Source: Canna indica
Lineage: Eukaryota; Streptophyta; Magnoliopsida; Zingiberales; Cannaceae
Length of the DNA: 64,000 bases
Assembly (NCBI GenBank): GCA_034359265.1
Contig: CP136896.1
Coordinates: 3,875,501-3,939,500 of the forward strand
Direction: 5' to 3'
Shown: positions 1 to 10,009 of the stretch, piece after piece
Numbering within the stretch: the first letter of the stretch is position 1
How the letters are laid out: every line of letters begins with the position of its first letter
The notes under the pieces: generated by a model
Told to the model about the DNA's origin: nothing
Database searches by the model: none
Seen by the model: only the letters and a program-made list of their open reading frames with translations
Program-made: the position numbers and the translations under genes

Positions 1-908
1 TTAGGATATTATGCTAAAACCCGTCTCAAACTCATCCCAAACCCGTTAAATATGAAGTTACCAAAATATCCCTCATATTATCAATATCTACAAAATAACA
101 TTATCTTATTATTAAAAAAAATTTGTCTTATTTTGATATATGGTTCAGTATTCCAAATGTGAAATATCCATTCCACACCCACCCATTGTTCTCTGTCTCC
201 CACACGACCACAATCTCCGCCTCCACCTCCAATCTCCCACACGGCCATCGTCCATCTTTTGCTCCATCGTGTTTGAAATCAAACACCACTCCATCGTCAT
301 TCGTTGTGCTCCATCGTGCATCTGGTCTGTGCCCAATCGTGGTAATTGGGTTGTTCGCCCGTACGTAAATAAGGTGGCTTGCTCTGCGCCAATCGCCCAG
401 TCGTTTCCATGGATTGAGGACTTTGATATATTAAATTGGTGGAAGACAAATGTGATCAAGTATCCAACGTTACAACTTATATATAGCTCGTCATATTCTT
501 GCAATTCCTTTATCAATTATAGCATCCGAGTCAGCCTTTAGCACTCGTGGAAGAGTTGTAAGTCATGTCCGAAGTCGACTTCGACCTGATATAGTAGAAG
601 CATTAATGTGTTCTCAAAGTTGGTTGTCTTCTGAGAGGTAGTGTTACCTATTTCTTTTTGTTATCATTATTATATATGTTTATGTAATCAAGTCTTATTC
701 ATTCATTTTATTGATTGTTTCTTTGGTTGTCTTTGTTATAGTTGTTGGACTTTTGTATGACTTTGATGCACAGGAAGTTGATGTACCGGAAGAGGACATG
801 GATGATGACTTGGAGATTGTAGATGATTAGGATTTTCCAAGTTTGATCGGAAATTTAGTTACTTTCTTGTATTTAGAAGTTAAGTATTTGTGACACTTGT
901 TTAATATA
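1..908 (+). mobile_element. Truncated non-autonomous hAT element (copy 1)
   Basis: Same sequence as the hAT copies near 15.7, 18.9 and 60.8 kb. The window begins inside it, so its left end is not visible. It keeps the dimerisation-domain exon and an acidic tail frame (about 780-830, ending in a run of Asp/Glu codons). Around 908 it switches abruptly to sequence found near 17.23 kb, so its right end is missing. The block before the hAT coding remnant is open in both directions but resembles no known protein. Confidence 0.7.
413..641 (+). pseudogene. hAT transposase C-terminal dimerisation domain remnant
   Basis: Translation gives the plant hAT C-terminal signature: an acidic lead, LNWWKTN, KYPTL, then ILAIPLSIIASESAFSTRGR and a block ending ALMCSQSWL. 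This domain mediates transposase dimerisation. The frame slips by one base inside a TATATA run near 478-484, so the signature is split over two frames. The rest of the transposase is absent. A possible last exon with an acidic tail lies near 780-830, but its splice junction cannot be settled by eye. Confidence 0.75.
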
Positions 909-1240
909 ATGAACTAAGTGTTATGGTTATTTCCCCCTCCCTTTCCCTCTAGTAAGCCCGATGTCTCCCTCCCCCCCATCCCCGTCTCCCCATCTTCGTC
1001 TTCGATCTCAAGCGCAACCAACAATTGATGTTGAGGGTTGGGTCGCCGTCGATCGACAATAAGGTTGGGCAAGGAGGAGGGGCGTGACACCCCTCTCTCG
1101 CCTTTTTTCGCCGATTTCCAACATCGATTAAATTTTAGTCCCACATCCATAGAATTTTTTCTTAACTATCATTTACTTGGTATTTAAAGATTTATAATCA
1201 CGCACCATTTTCTAATTTTAGTCCACATCAATTTAAAGAA
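909..1240. other. Unassigned segment, shared with 17230-17530
   Basis: Near-identical to part of 17230-17530 and so part of the duplicated units. It has a pyrimidine-rich stretch and a short GC-rich block. I recognise no coding domain; short frames on both strands have no family features. Confidence 0.4.
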
Positions 1241-1246
1241 TAATTC

Positions 1247-1735
1247 TCAGCATATTGAGTGTGCTGTGGAATTCTCAGCGTGCTCTCACAGCATGCTGAG
1301 TGAATTCTCAGCATGCTATCTCAGCTCTCTCAGCTCTCTCAGCATGCTGAGAATAATTCTTAGCATGCTGAGTGTGCTGTGGAATTCTCAGTATGCTCTC
1401 ACAGCATGCTGAGTGAATTCTCAGCATGCTATCTCAGATCTCTCAGCATGCTGAGAGCATGGAATACTCAGCATGTTGTTAAATTCTCATCATGATATTG
1501 TTACAATTCAGCATGCTGCATTAAAATTAAACTTGAACTTGTTGCTTTTATGCACATTAAACTTGGTAAATTAAACTTGCTGAGAATGAACATGTTGGGA
1601 ATTCATTCTCAGAATCTCAGCATGCTGAATTCAATTCTCAGCATGCTGAGTGAATTCCAATTCTCAGCTGTGAATTCAGCATGCTGAGTCAATTCTCAGC
1701 ATGCTATTGATATAATTCAGCATGCTGCATTGTTA
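1247..1735. repeat. Palindromic CAGCATGCTG repeat cluster
   Basis: Many copies of a 10-bp perfect palindrome, CAGCATGCTG, usually extended as TCTCAGCATGCTGAG and spaced by about 10-40 bp with AATTC between. Related clusters occur at 4328-4785 and 52326-52503. Their place inside a CACTA-type unit suggests binding sites for an element protein, but that is inference. Confidence 0.85.
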
Positions 1736-2099
1736 GGTATTTCTCATTTCATTGAGTTACAAACTTTATTTACAACTTCAGAGTGTCAATTTATTATTTT
1801 GCATTGAGTTACAAACATCGTATTCCTCATTTCATTGCCTCATTATTTTTTTTGTTTCTACATGCAGGTAAAAGGATGAAGTGCAAGGATCAGCTTTTTG
1901 GAAAAACTTATCTTATGTATTTGAAACTTTGAAACTTTGTAAATATTTGAATAACACAATGTATTTCGAAATTACAGGTATACAATGATTTCTTATGTGT
2001 GTGGATTTTAATGTGTGATTCAAAAATTATTTTTCAGATTTCGTGTGATCAAATTATCTTATATGTGATTTCATTATTTGAGGATTGATCAGGTACACA

Positions 2100-2516
2100 A
2101 TAATGAGCAATTGGTAGATTCTAATTCCAACGGATTTACCAACAAATAATTTTTATTGTTGGTATTACCGACAGATACATATATACGTTGGTATTACCAA
2201 CATATAGGTTTTCGTTGGTATTACCAACAGATATTTTATTTTGTTGGTAATACCAACGGATATATATCCGTTGGTAATACCAACGGATATATATCCGCGT
2301 AATACCAACGGATATATGTATCCGTTGGTATTACCAACAAAATAAAATATTTGTTGGTAATACCGACAGATTAATTAAAATCCGTCGGTATTAACGAGGA
2401 GCCTTTTACCGACGGATTTTACCGACAGTCACTCCGTCAGTAACAATATTACTGACGGATTTTTGGGTATTACCGACGGATTTGGTCCGTTGGTAATACC
2501 CTATTTTCTTGTAGTG
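2100..2516. repeat. CACTA subterminal repeats (ACCAACGGAT type)
   Basis: Direct and inverted copies of a motif near ATTACCAACGGAT fill this stretch and grade into GACGGATTT variants close to the terminus at 2516. Clustered short repeats of this kind next to a CACTA terminus are where TNPA-type proteins bind in En/Spm. Confidence 0.75.
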
Positions 2517-3070
2517 TTATAATTTTTGGATTTTGATTTTAGTCCTCGTAGCTTACTCGGATTTTGATTTTAGTTCTCATAATTTACTTGAATTTTAATT
2601 TTAGTCATCATAATTTATTTGGAATTTAGTTTTAATCCCCATAGGCAAAAAAAATTATGGATATGAAAATTCTCATATCCTTGTTATAGATCATTGAACT
2701 TTTATATCTTTGTTATGAATCATTGAATTTTCATATCCTTGTTATGGATCATGAAAATTAATTTCAGATCCTTGTTATGGATATGAGAATTTTTCTAATC
2801 CATATTATAATTTAGTTAAATTACTCAAATGAAATCGGATTATAATTATTTTCTTCTGCATATCGATACAACTATTGAAAGATCGATCCAGTGAAGTCGC
2901 AACACTCAAATACACTGAATCTGCTCAATACAATCAATCAACCAAAATTCATCTAGGAAGAAATTAAGCAACACCTTCATCAAAGATGCTACTTTGACTT
3001 GCTTCCTATCATTATTAATTATTCCTTACAAGAAGAATTAAAACCCCTAGCTCCTCATCTTCTCCATCAC

Positions 3071-3503
3071 TCAAGCGGATAAAGGAACAGTAAAGCCTGC
3101 AGATCCAACACACACCCATAATTAACAATAAATCAAAAGAAACAATGAACAAACTAATGATTAAAATCGATCAACTTATAGATAGATACTTACTTCCACA
3201 CTTGGATCCTTTCTTCATGGGGTTGCCGCATTTATTTGCCACGTAGACTGCCTTGTCAAAGCTCATGGTCTGCTCAATCCCTGACGGTATGTTGTCGCAC
3301 AAGCATGGAATGTTCAGTGTGGACACAATAGCACAGCAGTCCGTCGAGGGGTCAACTATTGGCCCTGCAGGAATCACGTAGTCAACGCACTTGCTGATGA
3401 GATCTTCGACGTCAACGCCGCAGAGCGAAGAAATCTGCGCGTTTGCTGCAGCAGCAATAACGAGGAGGACGAAGAGGATGACGGGAAGCCTCTTTTCTGC
3501 CAT
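3071..3503 (-). CDS. DIR1-like lipid-transfer protein, copy 1
   Basis: Small secreted protein of the 8-cysteine lipid-transfer/2S albumin superfamily, probably binding a hydrophobic ligand outside the cell. Exon 1 is 3194-3503 and exon 2 is 3071-3096, with a 97-bp intron that has a strong GTAAGT donor and a TCTGCAG acceptor. The spliced protein is 111 residues and ends GSFTVPLSA; reading through the intron instead adds KYLSIS. A signal peptide is clear (residues 1-22, cut probably after ANA). Cysteines at 28, 39, 56, 57, 67, 69, 92 and 102 fit the C-C-CC-CXC-C-C pattern. The acidic, short chain resembles DIR1-like (type IV) proteins more than classical nsLTP1, but the subgroup is uncertain. 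A TATA box lies about 75-80 bp before the start. Confidence 0.88.
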
Positions 3504-3574
3504 TGTTGACGCCTCTCGAGCTCTCGGAGTTGCTCTGATGGTGGGGTTACGGTTTGGGGGAGGAGAATTATGAT

Positions 3575-3600
3575 GCCATATATAGACGTCATATTGGCAG
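3575..3600 (-). promoter_or_regulatory. Core promoter of lipid-transfer copy 1
   Basis: On the minus strand, CCAAT is followed by TGACGTC and then TATATATGG, all within 26 bp, about 75-95 bp before the ATG at 3503. TGACG is the core site of TGA-class bZIP factors and GACGTC is a C-box. The same block precedes copies 3, 4 and 5 and is missing from the broken copy 2. Confidence 0.6.
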
Positions 3601-3811
3601 CTCCTGAGAAATATTTCCTTTTAAGGCAATTGATTTTGATTCCGAGATGAGAACTGAGAAGGTTGGTATAAAGAATTATATAATTGAGATGAATGCAATT
3701 AAAATATTTTGCTGATCCGGGTATTATTTAATATTTTAATGTCAGCATATCGTGTTTTACATGAAAACAAATAATGAATTGATTACCGAAGGATATAGTA
3801 AATTTCTAAAA

Positions 3812-4018
3812 GGGTTAAGGAATTTTTTTTTGCTGAACTTTAGCCTAATTATAAATAAAAAAAATTTATGAACTTTAAAAATTTGTAAAAAATTCCACGG
3901 ACTATTAAAAATTAGCAAAAAAATCTCATATCATCATCTCTCCGTTAATTTTTTAACAAAATTTTACATTATCGTCACGTGATAATACCTCATTTGTCAA
4001 TATGTAATTTTTTCCACG

Positions 4019-4087
<69 letters not shown>

Positions 4088-4328
4088 ATATTCTAAAAAA
4101 TATTTATTAAAAAAATTCTCTCTCAACTTGCAGTGTTATGCAAAAAAACTCTTGAACTTTAATTGCGATGGAAAAAGCCCCCAAAACTTTAATTATGATG
4201 CAAAAAAACTCATGAACTTACGATTGTGATGTAAAAAAACTCCCGAACTTTGATTGTGATGAAAAAAAACTCCTGAACTTCAATTGTGAAGAAAAAAAAC
4301 CCCAATGACAAAAATGTATGCGATAACT
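3812..4328. mobile_element. Left arm of Mutator-like foldback element, truncated
   Basis: Matches the left arm of the complete element at 8887-10009, with the same flank (TTTCTAAAA) before it. It is cut at 4328, where the CAGCATGCTG cluster begins, so the loop and right arm are gone. It includes a 60-bp (AT)n run. Confidence 0.75.
4021..4082. repeat. (AT)n microsatellite
   Basis: Uninterrupted alternating AT of about 60 bp. The equivalent place in other copies has only about 20-30 bp, so the run has expanded here. Confidence 0.95.
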
Positions 4329-5055
4329 GAGTGAATTCTCAGCATGCTATCTCAGCTCTCTCAGCTCTTTCAGCATGTTGACAATAATTCTTAGCATGCT
4401 GAGTGTGCTGTGGAATTCTCAGCATGCTCTCACAGCATGCTGAGTGAATTCTCAGCATGCTATCTCAGCTCGAGAATAATTCTCAGCATGCTGAGAGCAT
4501 GGAATACTCAGTATGTTGTTAAATTCTCATCATGCTATTGTTAAAATTCAGCATGCTGCATTAAAATTAAACTTGAACTTGTTCCTTTTATACACATTAA
4601 ACTTGGTAAATTAAACTTGCTGAGAATGAACATGTTGGGAATTCATTCTTAGAATCTCAGCATGCTGAAGTCAATTCTCAGCATGCTGAGTGAATTCCAA
4701 TTCTCAGCTGTGAATTCAGCATGCTGAGTCAATTCTCAGCATGCGTGAATTCTCAGCATGCTATTGATATAATTCAGCATGCTGCATTGTTAGGTATTTC
4801 ACATTTCATTGAGTTACAAACTTTATTTACAACTTCAGAGTGTCAGTTTATTATTTTGCATCGAGTTACAAACATCGTATTCCTCATTTCATTGCCTCAT
4901 TATTTTTTTTGTTTCTACATGCAGGTAAAAGGATGAAGTGCATGGATCAGCCTTTTGGAAAAACTTATCTTATGTATTTGAAACTTTGAAACTTTGTAAA
5001 TATTTGAATAACACAATGTATTTCGAAATTACTGGTATACAATGGTTTCTTATGT
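4329..5055. repeat. Second palindromic cluster and CACTA E 3' segment
   Basis: Copy of the palindromic cluster and the following transposon 3' end seen at 1310-2010, but the subterminal repeats and CACTA terminus are deleted. Around 5055 it joins directly to the downstream flank of the lipid-transfer gene. The same derived arrangement recurs at 52326-52790. Confidence 0.75.
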
Positions 5056-5463
5056 GTGTGGATTTTAATATCCTTGTTATAGATCATTGAACTTTTATAT
5101 CTTTGTTATGAATCATTGAATTTTCATATCCTTGTTATGGATCATGAAAATTAATTTCAGATCCTTGTTATGGATATGAGAATTTTCCTAATCCATATTA
5201 TAATTTAGTTAAATTACTCAAATGAAATCGGATTATAATTATTTTCTTCTGCATATCGATACAATTATTGAAAGATCGATCCAATGAAGCCGCAACACTC
5301 AAATACACTGAATCTGCTCAATACAATCAATCAACAACAATTCATCGAGGAAGAAATTAAGCAACACCTTCATCAAAGATGCTACTTTGACTTGCTTCCT
5401 ATCATTATTAATTATTCCTTACAAGAAGAATTAAAACCCCTAGCTCCTCATCTTCTCCATCAC

Positions 5464-5767
5464 TCAAGCGGATAAAGGAACAGTAAAGCCTGCAAATCCA
5501 ACACACACCCATAATTAACAATAAATCAAAAGAAACAATGAACAAACTAATGATTAAAATCGATCAACTTATAGATAGATACTTACTTCCACACTAGGAT
5601 CCTTTCTTCATGGGGTTGCCGCATTTATTTGCCACGTAGACTGCCTTGTCAAAGCTCATGGTCTGCTCAATCCCTGACGGTATGTTGTCGCACAAGCATG
5701 GAATGTTCAGTGTGGACACAATAGCACAGCAGTCCGTCGAGGGGTCAACTATTGGCCCTGCAGGAAT
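5464..5767 (-). pseudogene. Lipid-transfer copy 2, 5' half lost
   Basis: Only residues 44-111 of the family remain. The signal peptide, first two cysteines and promoter are missing, replaced at 5768 by Copia sequence. Lys101 (AAG) is changed to TAG at 5594-5596, before the last cysteine and the intron. The second-exon equivalent is 5464-5489. Five of eight family cysteines stay in the open frame (CC, CXC and the seventh). Not a working lipid-transfer gene by itself. Confidence 0.85.
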
Positions 5768-7678
5768 TGTTGAGGTTAACTCATATTCTCTCAGCTGTCT
5801 GAGATGCTGAAACATTTCAACTGGAAGAGGCTTGGTAAAAATATCTGCTATTTGATCCTTGCTTCTGCAGTAAACCAGTTCAATTGTCTTGTCAGCTACC
5901 AATTCTCTGATGAAGTGAAGCTTAGTATCAATATGCCTAGTTTTTGAATGGAAGACTGGATTTTTAGTCATAGCAATTGTAGATTGGTTATCGCATTTAA
6001 TCATTGTTGACCCTTGACTTGACCAGCCCAAACCTTCTAGTATTTTTCGTAACCAGACTGCTTGACAAGCTGCACTAGTTACTGCAACATATTCAGCCTC
6101 TGCAGTTGATAGAGCAGTAGCTGTTTGCTTCTTTGACTCCCAGCAAATGACTCCATTTCCACATGTAAACACGAAACCAGATGTGCTCTTCCTATCATCA
6201 ATGGATCCTGCCCAATCAGAGTCAGCAAAACCATTCAAATTGAAATTGTTATTTCTATAGTACACTATTCCATAATCAAGAGTTCCTTTGACATATCTCA
6301 GAACTCTTTTAGCTGCAATTAAGTGACAAGTCTTAGGTGTTTGCATGAACCTAGACAGAATATTTACAGGAAAGACAATGTCAGGACGAGTGTGAGTCAA
6401 ATACATTAAGCTTCCTATAAGCTTTCTATAGTATCCAGTATCAACATCTTCACCATCAGTACCACCTAATTTGATTCCAACACTCATAGGTGTTAATACT
6501 GGTTTGCACTCACTCATACCAAATCGAGATAAGAGATCATTTGCATACTTCTGTTGGGAAATACAAAGCTTATCTTCTTTATGTTTGATTTCGAGACCCA
6601 AAAAATAATTCAGATTTCCCAGGTCAGTCATTTCAAAATGACTAAACAACTCTTGCTTGAATTCAGTCAATCGACTACTATTGTCACCAGTCAAAATCAA
6701 ATCATCCACATACAGACAAATGATTAACCAGAAATCACTTCCATGTTGAACATACAAAGTGTGATCATGTATACTCCTTTCAAGACCATGATTAATAAAG
6801 TAATTGTCAATTTTGGAATACCAGGCACGTGGTGCCTGTTTTAATCCATATAGAGCCTTTTTGAGAAGATATACCTTCCCTTCTTCACGAACAAACCCTT
6901 CAGGTTGCTGAACGTAGACCTCTTCAATCAAATCTCCGTTTAGAAATGCAGATTTTACATCGAGTTGATAAATCTCCCATCTTCTTACAGTGGCATATGC
7001 AAGCAGAGTCCTGATAGTTTCAATTCGAGCAACAGGAGCAAAAGTTTCTTTATAGTCGATTCCCTCACTCTGCATAAAACCCTTGGCCACTAATCTGGCC
7101 TTATACCTAGATACAGAACCATCAGAATTAAATTTTACTTTAAAAATCCATTTCAATCCCACAGCTAGCTTGCCTTCTGGTAATTCTACAAGCCGCCAAG
7201 TATTATGTTTTTCAATTGACTCAATTTCCTCTAACATGGCTTTCTTCCATTTCGGATTTTTAACAGCTTCAAAAAAATTAACAGGTTCACTTACTTGCGC
7301 AGTATTACATACCTGAGTATGTTCATACAAGTCATGCAGAGTTCTGTATCTAGCATTAGCTCTTTCATCTTCAGATTCAGACTCAGAAACATTTTGTTGA
7401 TCATTTGTGATGATAGATGACTGAGAATTATTGCTCTCTTCCATCATATTTTCCGCTTCAGACTCAATCACAGTAGATATCTGCAACTTCCCATCGAAAT
7501 TTTCTGCATCATTCCATATCCAAGCTTTATTTTCATCAATAAGAACATCTCTACTAACCAAAAGTTTCTTTGAATTAGGATCATAAATTCTATAAGCTTT
7601 TGATTCCTGACTATAACCAACCAAGATGCAACATGTACAGTTCTCATAATTTACTTGAATTTTAATTTTAGTCATCAT
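5594..7678 (-). CDS. Chimeric frame: Copia RT/RNase H fused to lipid-transfer C-terminus
   Basis: One uninterrupted 694-codon frame built from three sources. Residues 1-13, with the start codon, come from lipid-transfer downstream flank (same sequence near 2570-2610). Residues 14-637 are a Copia polyprotein: integrase C-terminal region ([10 protein letters not shown]), reverse transcriptase (KARLVAKGF about 193, [12 protein letters not shown] 239-250, YVDD 323-326) and RNase H (FADSDWAGS 484-492, STAEAEY 524-530, CDNQS 562-566, HIDTK 582-586). Residues 638-694 are the last third of the lipid-transfer protein, ended by the K101 nonsense codon. Protease, most of the integrase and gag are absent. 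It lies 460 bp downstream of copy 3 on the same strand, so read-through from that gene could transcribe it. Expression is unknown; it may simply be a young fusion that has not yet decayed. Confidence 0.8.
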   Translation of the reverse strand: MMTKIKIQVNYENCTCCILVGYSQESKAYRIYDPNSKKLLVSRDVLIDENKAWIWNDAENFDGKLQISTVIESEAENMMEESNNSQSSIITNDQQNVSESESEDERANARYRTLHDLYEHTQVCNTAQVSEPVNFFEAVKNPKWKKAMLEEIESIEKHNTWRLVELPEGKLAVGLKWIFKVKFNSDGSVSRYKARLVAKGFMQSEGIDYKETFAPVARIETIRTLLAYATVRRWEIYQLDVKSAFLNGDLIEEVYVQQPEGFVREEGKVYLLKKALYGLKQAPRAWYSKIDNYFINHGLERSIHDHTLYVQHGSDFWLIICLYVDDLILTGDNSSRLTEFKQELFSHFEMTDLGNLNYFLGLEIKHKEDKLCISQQKYANDLLSRFGMSECKPVLTPMSVGIKLGGTDGEDVDTGYYRKLIGSLMYLTHTRPDIVFPVNILSRFMQTPKTCHLIAAKRVLRYVKGTLDYGIVYYRNNNFNLNGFADSDWAGSIDDRKSTSGFVFTCGNGVICWESKKQTATALSTAEAEYVAVTSAACQAVWLRKILEGLGWSSQGSTMIKCDNQSTIAMTKNPVFHSKTRHIDTKLHFIRELVADKTIELVYCRSKDQIADIFTKPLPVEMFQHLRQLREYELTSTIPAGPIVDPSTDCCAIVSTLNIPCLCDNIPSGIEQTMSFDKAVYVANKCGNPMKKGS
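5768..7636 (-). mobile_element. Copia retrotransposon fragment
   Basis: Internal Copia sequence from late integrase through RNase H, without stops or frameshifts. At 5768 the plus strand reads TGTTGAGG, which could be the very end of an LTR (TG...CA) joined to the coding region by internal deletion, but no LTR body is present. The other edge has AGTTCTCAT in common with the host flank. No matching target duplication is visible. Confidence 0.85.
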
Positions 7679-8137
7679 AATTTATTTGGAATTTAGTTTT
7701 AATCCCCATAGGCAAAAAAAATTATGGATATGAAAATTCTCATATCCTTGTTATAGATCATTGAACTTTTATATCTTTGTTATGAATCATTGAATTTTCA
7801 TATCCTTGTTATGGATCATGAAAATTAATTTCAGATCCTTGTTATGGATATGAGAATTTTCCTAATCCATATTATAATTTAGTTAAATTACTCAAATGAA
7901 ATCGGATTATAATTATTTTCTTCTGCATATCGATACAACTATTGAAAGATCGATCCAGTGAAGTCGCAACACTCAAATACACTGAATCTGCTCAATACAA
8001 TCAATCAACCAAAATTCGTCGAGGAAGAAATTAAGCAACACCTTCATCAAAGATGCTACTTTGACTTGCTTCCTATCATTATTAATTATTCCTTACAAGA
8101 AGAATTAAAACCCCTAGCTCCTCATCTTCTCCATCAC

Positions 8138-8570
8138 TCAAGCGGATAAAGGAACAGTAAAGCCTGCAGATCCAACACACACCCATAATTAACAATAAAT
8201 CAAAAGAAACAATGAACAAACTAATGATTAAAATCGATCAACTTATAGATAGATACTTACTTCCACACTTGGATCCTTTCTTCATGGGGTTGCCGCATTT
8301 ATTTGCCACGTAGACTGCCTTGTCAAAGCTCATGGTCTGCTCAATCCCTGACGGTATGTTGTCGCACAAGCATGGAATGTTCAGTGTGGACACAATAGCA
8401 CAGCAGTCCGTCGAGGGGTCAACTATTGGCCCTGCAGGAATCACGTAGTCAACGCACTTGCTGATGAGATCTTCGACGTCAACGCCGCAGAGCGAAGAAA
8501 TCTGCGCGTTTGCTGCAGCAGCAATAACGAGGAGGACGAAGAGGATGACGGGAAGCCTCTTTTCTGCCAT
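8138..8570 (-). CDS. DIR1-like lipid-transfer protein, copy 3
   Basis: Encodes exactly the same 111-residue product as copy 1. Exons are 8261-8570 and 8138-8163, with the same donor and acceptor. Its downstream flank belongs to the copy-1 subtype (GTGAAGTCGC rather than ATGAAGCCGC). An 8-bp direct duplication in the upstream flank near 8850 (TTGATTCATTGATT) separates it from copies 1 and 5. It heads the first copy of the 8-22 kb duplicated block. Promoter motifs (CCAAT, TGACGTC, TATATA) lie at 8642-8667. Confidence 0.88.
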
Positions 8571-8641
8571 TGTTGACGCCTCTCGAGCTCTCGGAGTTGC
8601 TCTGATGGTGGGGTTACGGTTTGGGGGAGGAGAATTATGAT

Positions 8642-8667
8642 GCCATATATAGACGTCATATTGGCAG
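8642..8667 (-). promoter_or_regulatory. Core promoter of lipid-transfer copy 3
   Basis: Same CCAAT / TGACGTC / TATATATGG arrangement as copy 1, at the same distance from the ATG. Confidence 0.6.
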
Positions 8668-8886
8668 CTCCTGAGAAATATTTCCTTTTAAGGCAATTGA
8701 TTTTGATTCCGAGATGAGAACTGAGAAGGTTGGTATAAAGAATTATATAATTGAGATGAATGCAATTAAAATATTTTGCTGATCCGGGTATTATTTAATA
8801 TTTTAATGTCAGCATATCGTGTTTTACATGAAAACAAATAATGAATTGATTCATTGATTACCGAAGGATATAGTAAATTTCTAAAA

Positions 8887-10009
8887 GGGTAAAGGAAAAA
8901 AAAATTGCTGAGCTTTACCTAATTAATAAAAAAAATTCATCAACTTTAAAAATTTGTAAAAAATTCTACGGACTATTAAAAATTAGTAAAAAAATCTTAT
9001 ATCGTCATCTCTCCGTTAATTTTTTAACAAAATTTCACATTATCGTCACGTGACAATACCTCATTTGTCAATATGTAATTTTTTCCATATCATATATATA
9101 TATATATATATATTATAAATATTCTAAAAAATATTTATTAAAAAAATTCTCTCTCTCAACTTGCAGTGTTATGCAAAAAAACTCTTGAACTTTAATTGCG
9201 ATACAAAAAGCCCCCAAAACTTTAATTATGATGCCAAAAAACTCATGAACTTCGATTGTGATGTAAAAAAACTTCCGAACTTTGATTGTGATGAAAAAAA
9301 AAACTCATGAACTTTAATTATGATGAAAAAAAACCCAATAACAAACATGTATGCGGTAAATAAAATGCAACCACAACAGGCCGGTAATATATACAAGACA
9401 ATTATAAAACATACTAAAAATCTTTTTCCACTTTTCAATAAAGTTCCTTAGGGGTCGACGCCAATGACAATATCTACCCGATTTCATATGCGGTTATATA
9501 TGGAGATTGAAAACAAAGATTCTTGTAGATGGTTCATTAATTGGCTTATTGTTGAAAGATATTGATTATGTGGAACAAATGGGTTGGACCTTTAAGTGTT
9601 GTTATTGGCGTCGATCCCAACGGAACTTAAAGTTCATGAGTTTTTTGTATCACAATCAAAGTTTATGGAGATTTTTGCATTGCAATCAAAGTTTATGAGT
9701 TTTTTTGCATAACACTGCATGTTGATAGAGAGAATTTTTAAAATAAATATTTATTAGAATATTTATACATTTTTTATTTATTTAAATATATATATTAAAT
9801 ATGATGTGGAAAATAAATTACACATGAACGAATGAGGTGTTGACATGTGGCGATGATGTAGAATCATGTTAAAAAGTTAATGAAGAGATGATGACATGTG
9901 ATTTTTATGCTAGTTTTTAATAGTTTGTAGGGTTTTTTTCAAGTTTTTAAAGTTTATGAATTTTTTTATTAATTAAGCTAAAGCTCCCGAGACTTTTTGT
10001 CCTTTACCT
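8887..10009. mobile_element. Complete Mutator-like foldback element, non-coding
   Basis: Flanked by a perfect 9-bp direct repeat TTTCTAAAA (8878-8886 and 10010-10018), the size expected of Mutator-like elements. The termini are GGGTAAAGG and, inverted, AGGTAAAGG. The two arms are long imperfect inverted repeats (about 8887-9330 and 9640-10009), so the unit can fold into one large hairpin. It has no transposase domain. Both arms carry short repeats of the type AACTTTGATTGTGATG. Confidence 0.75.

Larger units (their letters stand above)
1241..2516. mobile_element. Truncated CACTA element E (right end intact)
   Basis: The right end at 2516 reads, on the minus strand, CACTACAAGAAAATAG, a CACTA-type terminus. 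Inside it are a subterminal repeat cluster (about 2100-2500), what looks like the last exon and 3' end of a transposon gene (splice acceptor ending CATGCAG near 1867, short frame to TGA), and a palindromic repeat cluster. Compared with 17519-17640, which lacks it, the insertion is accompanied by loss of about 108 bp of flank. The left terminus is missing. Confidence 0.65.

Noticed and set aside
1247..1735. CRISPR-like array
   Set aside because: The repeat is a short palindrome with irregular spacing and repetitive spacers in a plant transposon context, with no cas genes.
3374..3592. Overlapping 60- and 72-codon frames across lipid-transfer exon 1 (and in each copy)
   Set aside because: Shadows of the real gene in other frames: Ser/Leu-rich, no domain, and identical only because the gene is duplicated.
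5284..5475. 63-codon plus-strand frame (MKPQHSN...) repeated at 7958, 18010 and 53002
   Set aside because: It lies antisense over the lipid-transfer second exon and 3' flank, has no domain, and its start codon is absent or shifted in copies 1 and 3. Its conservation follows from recent duplication.
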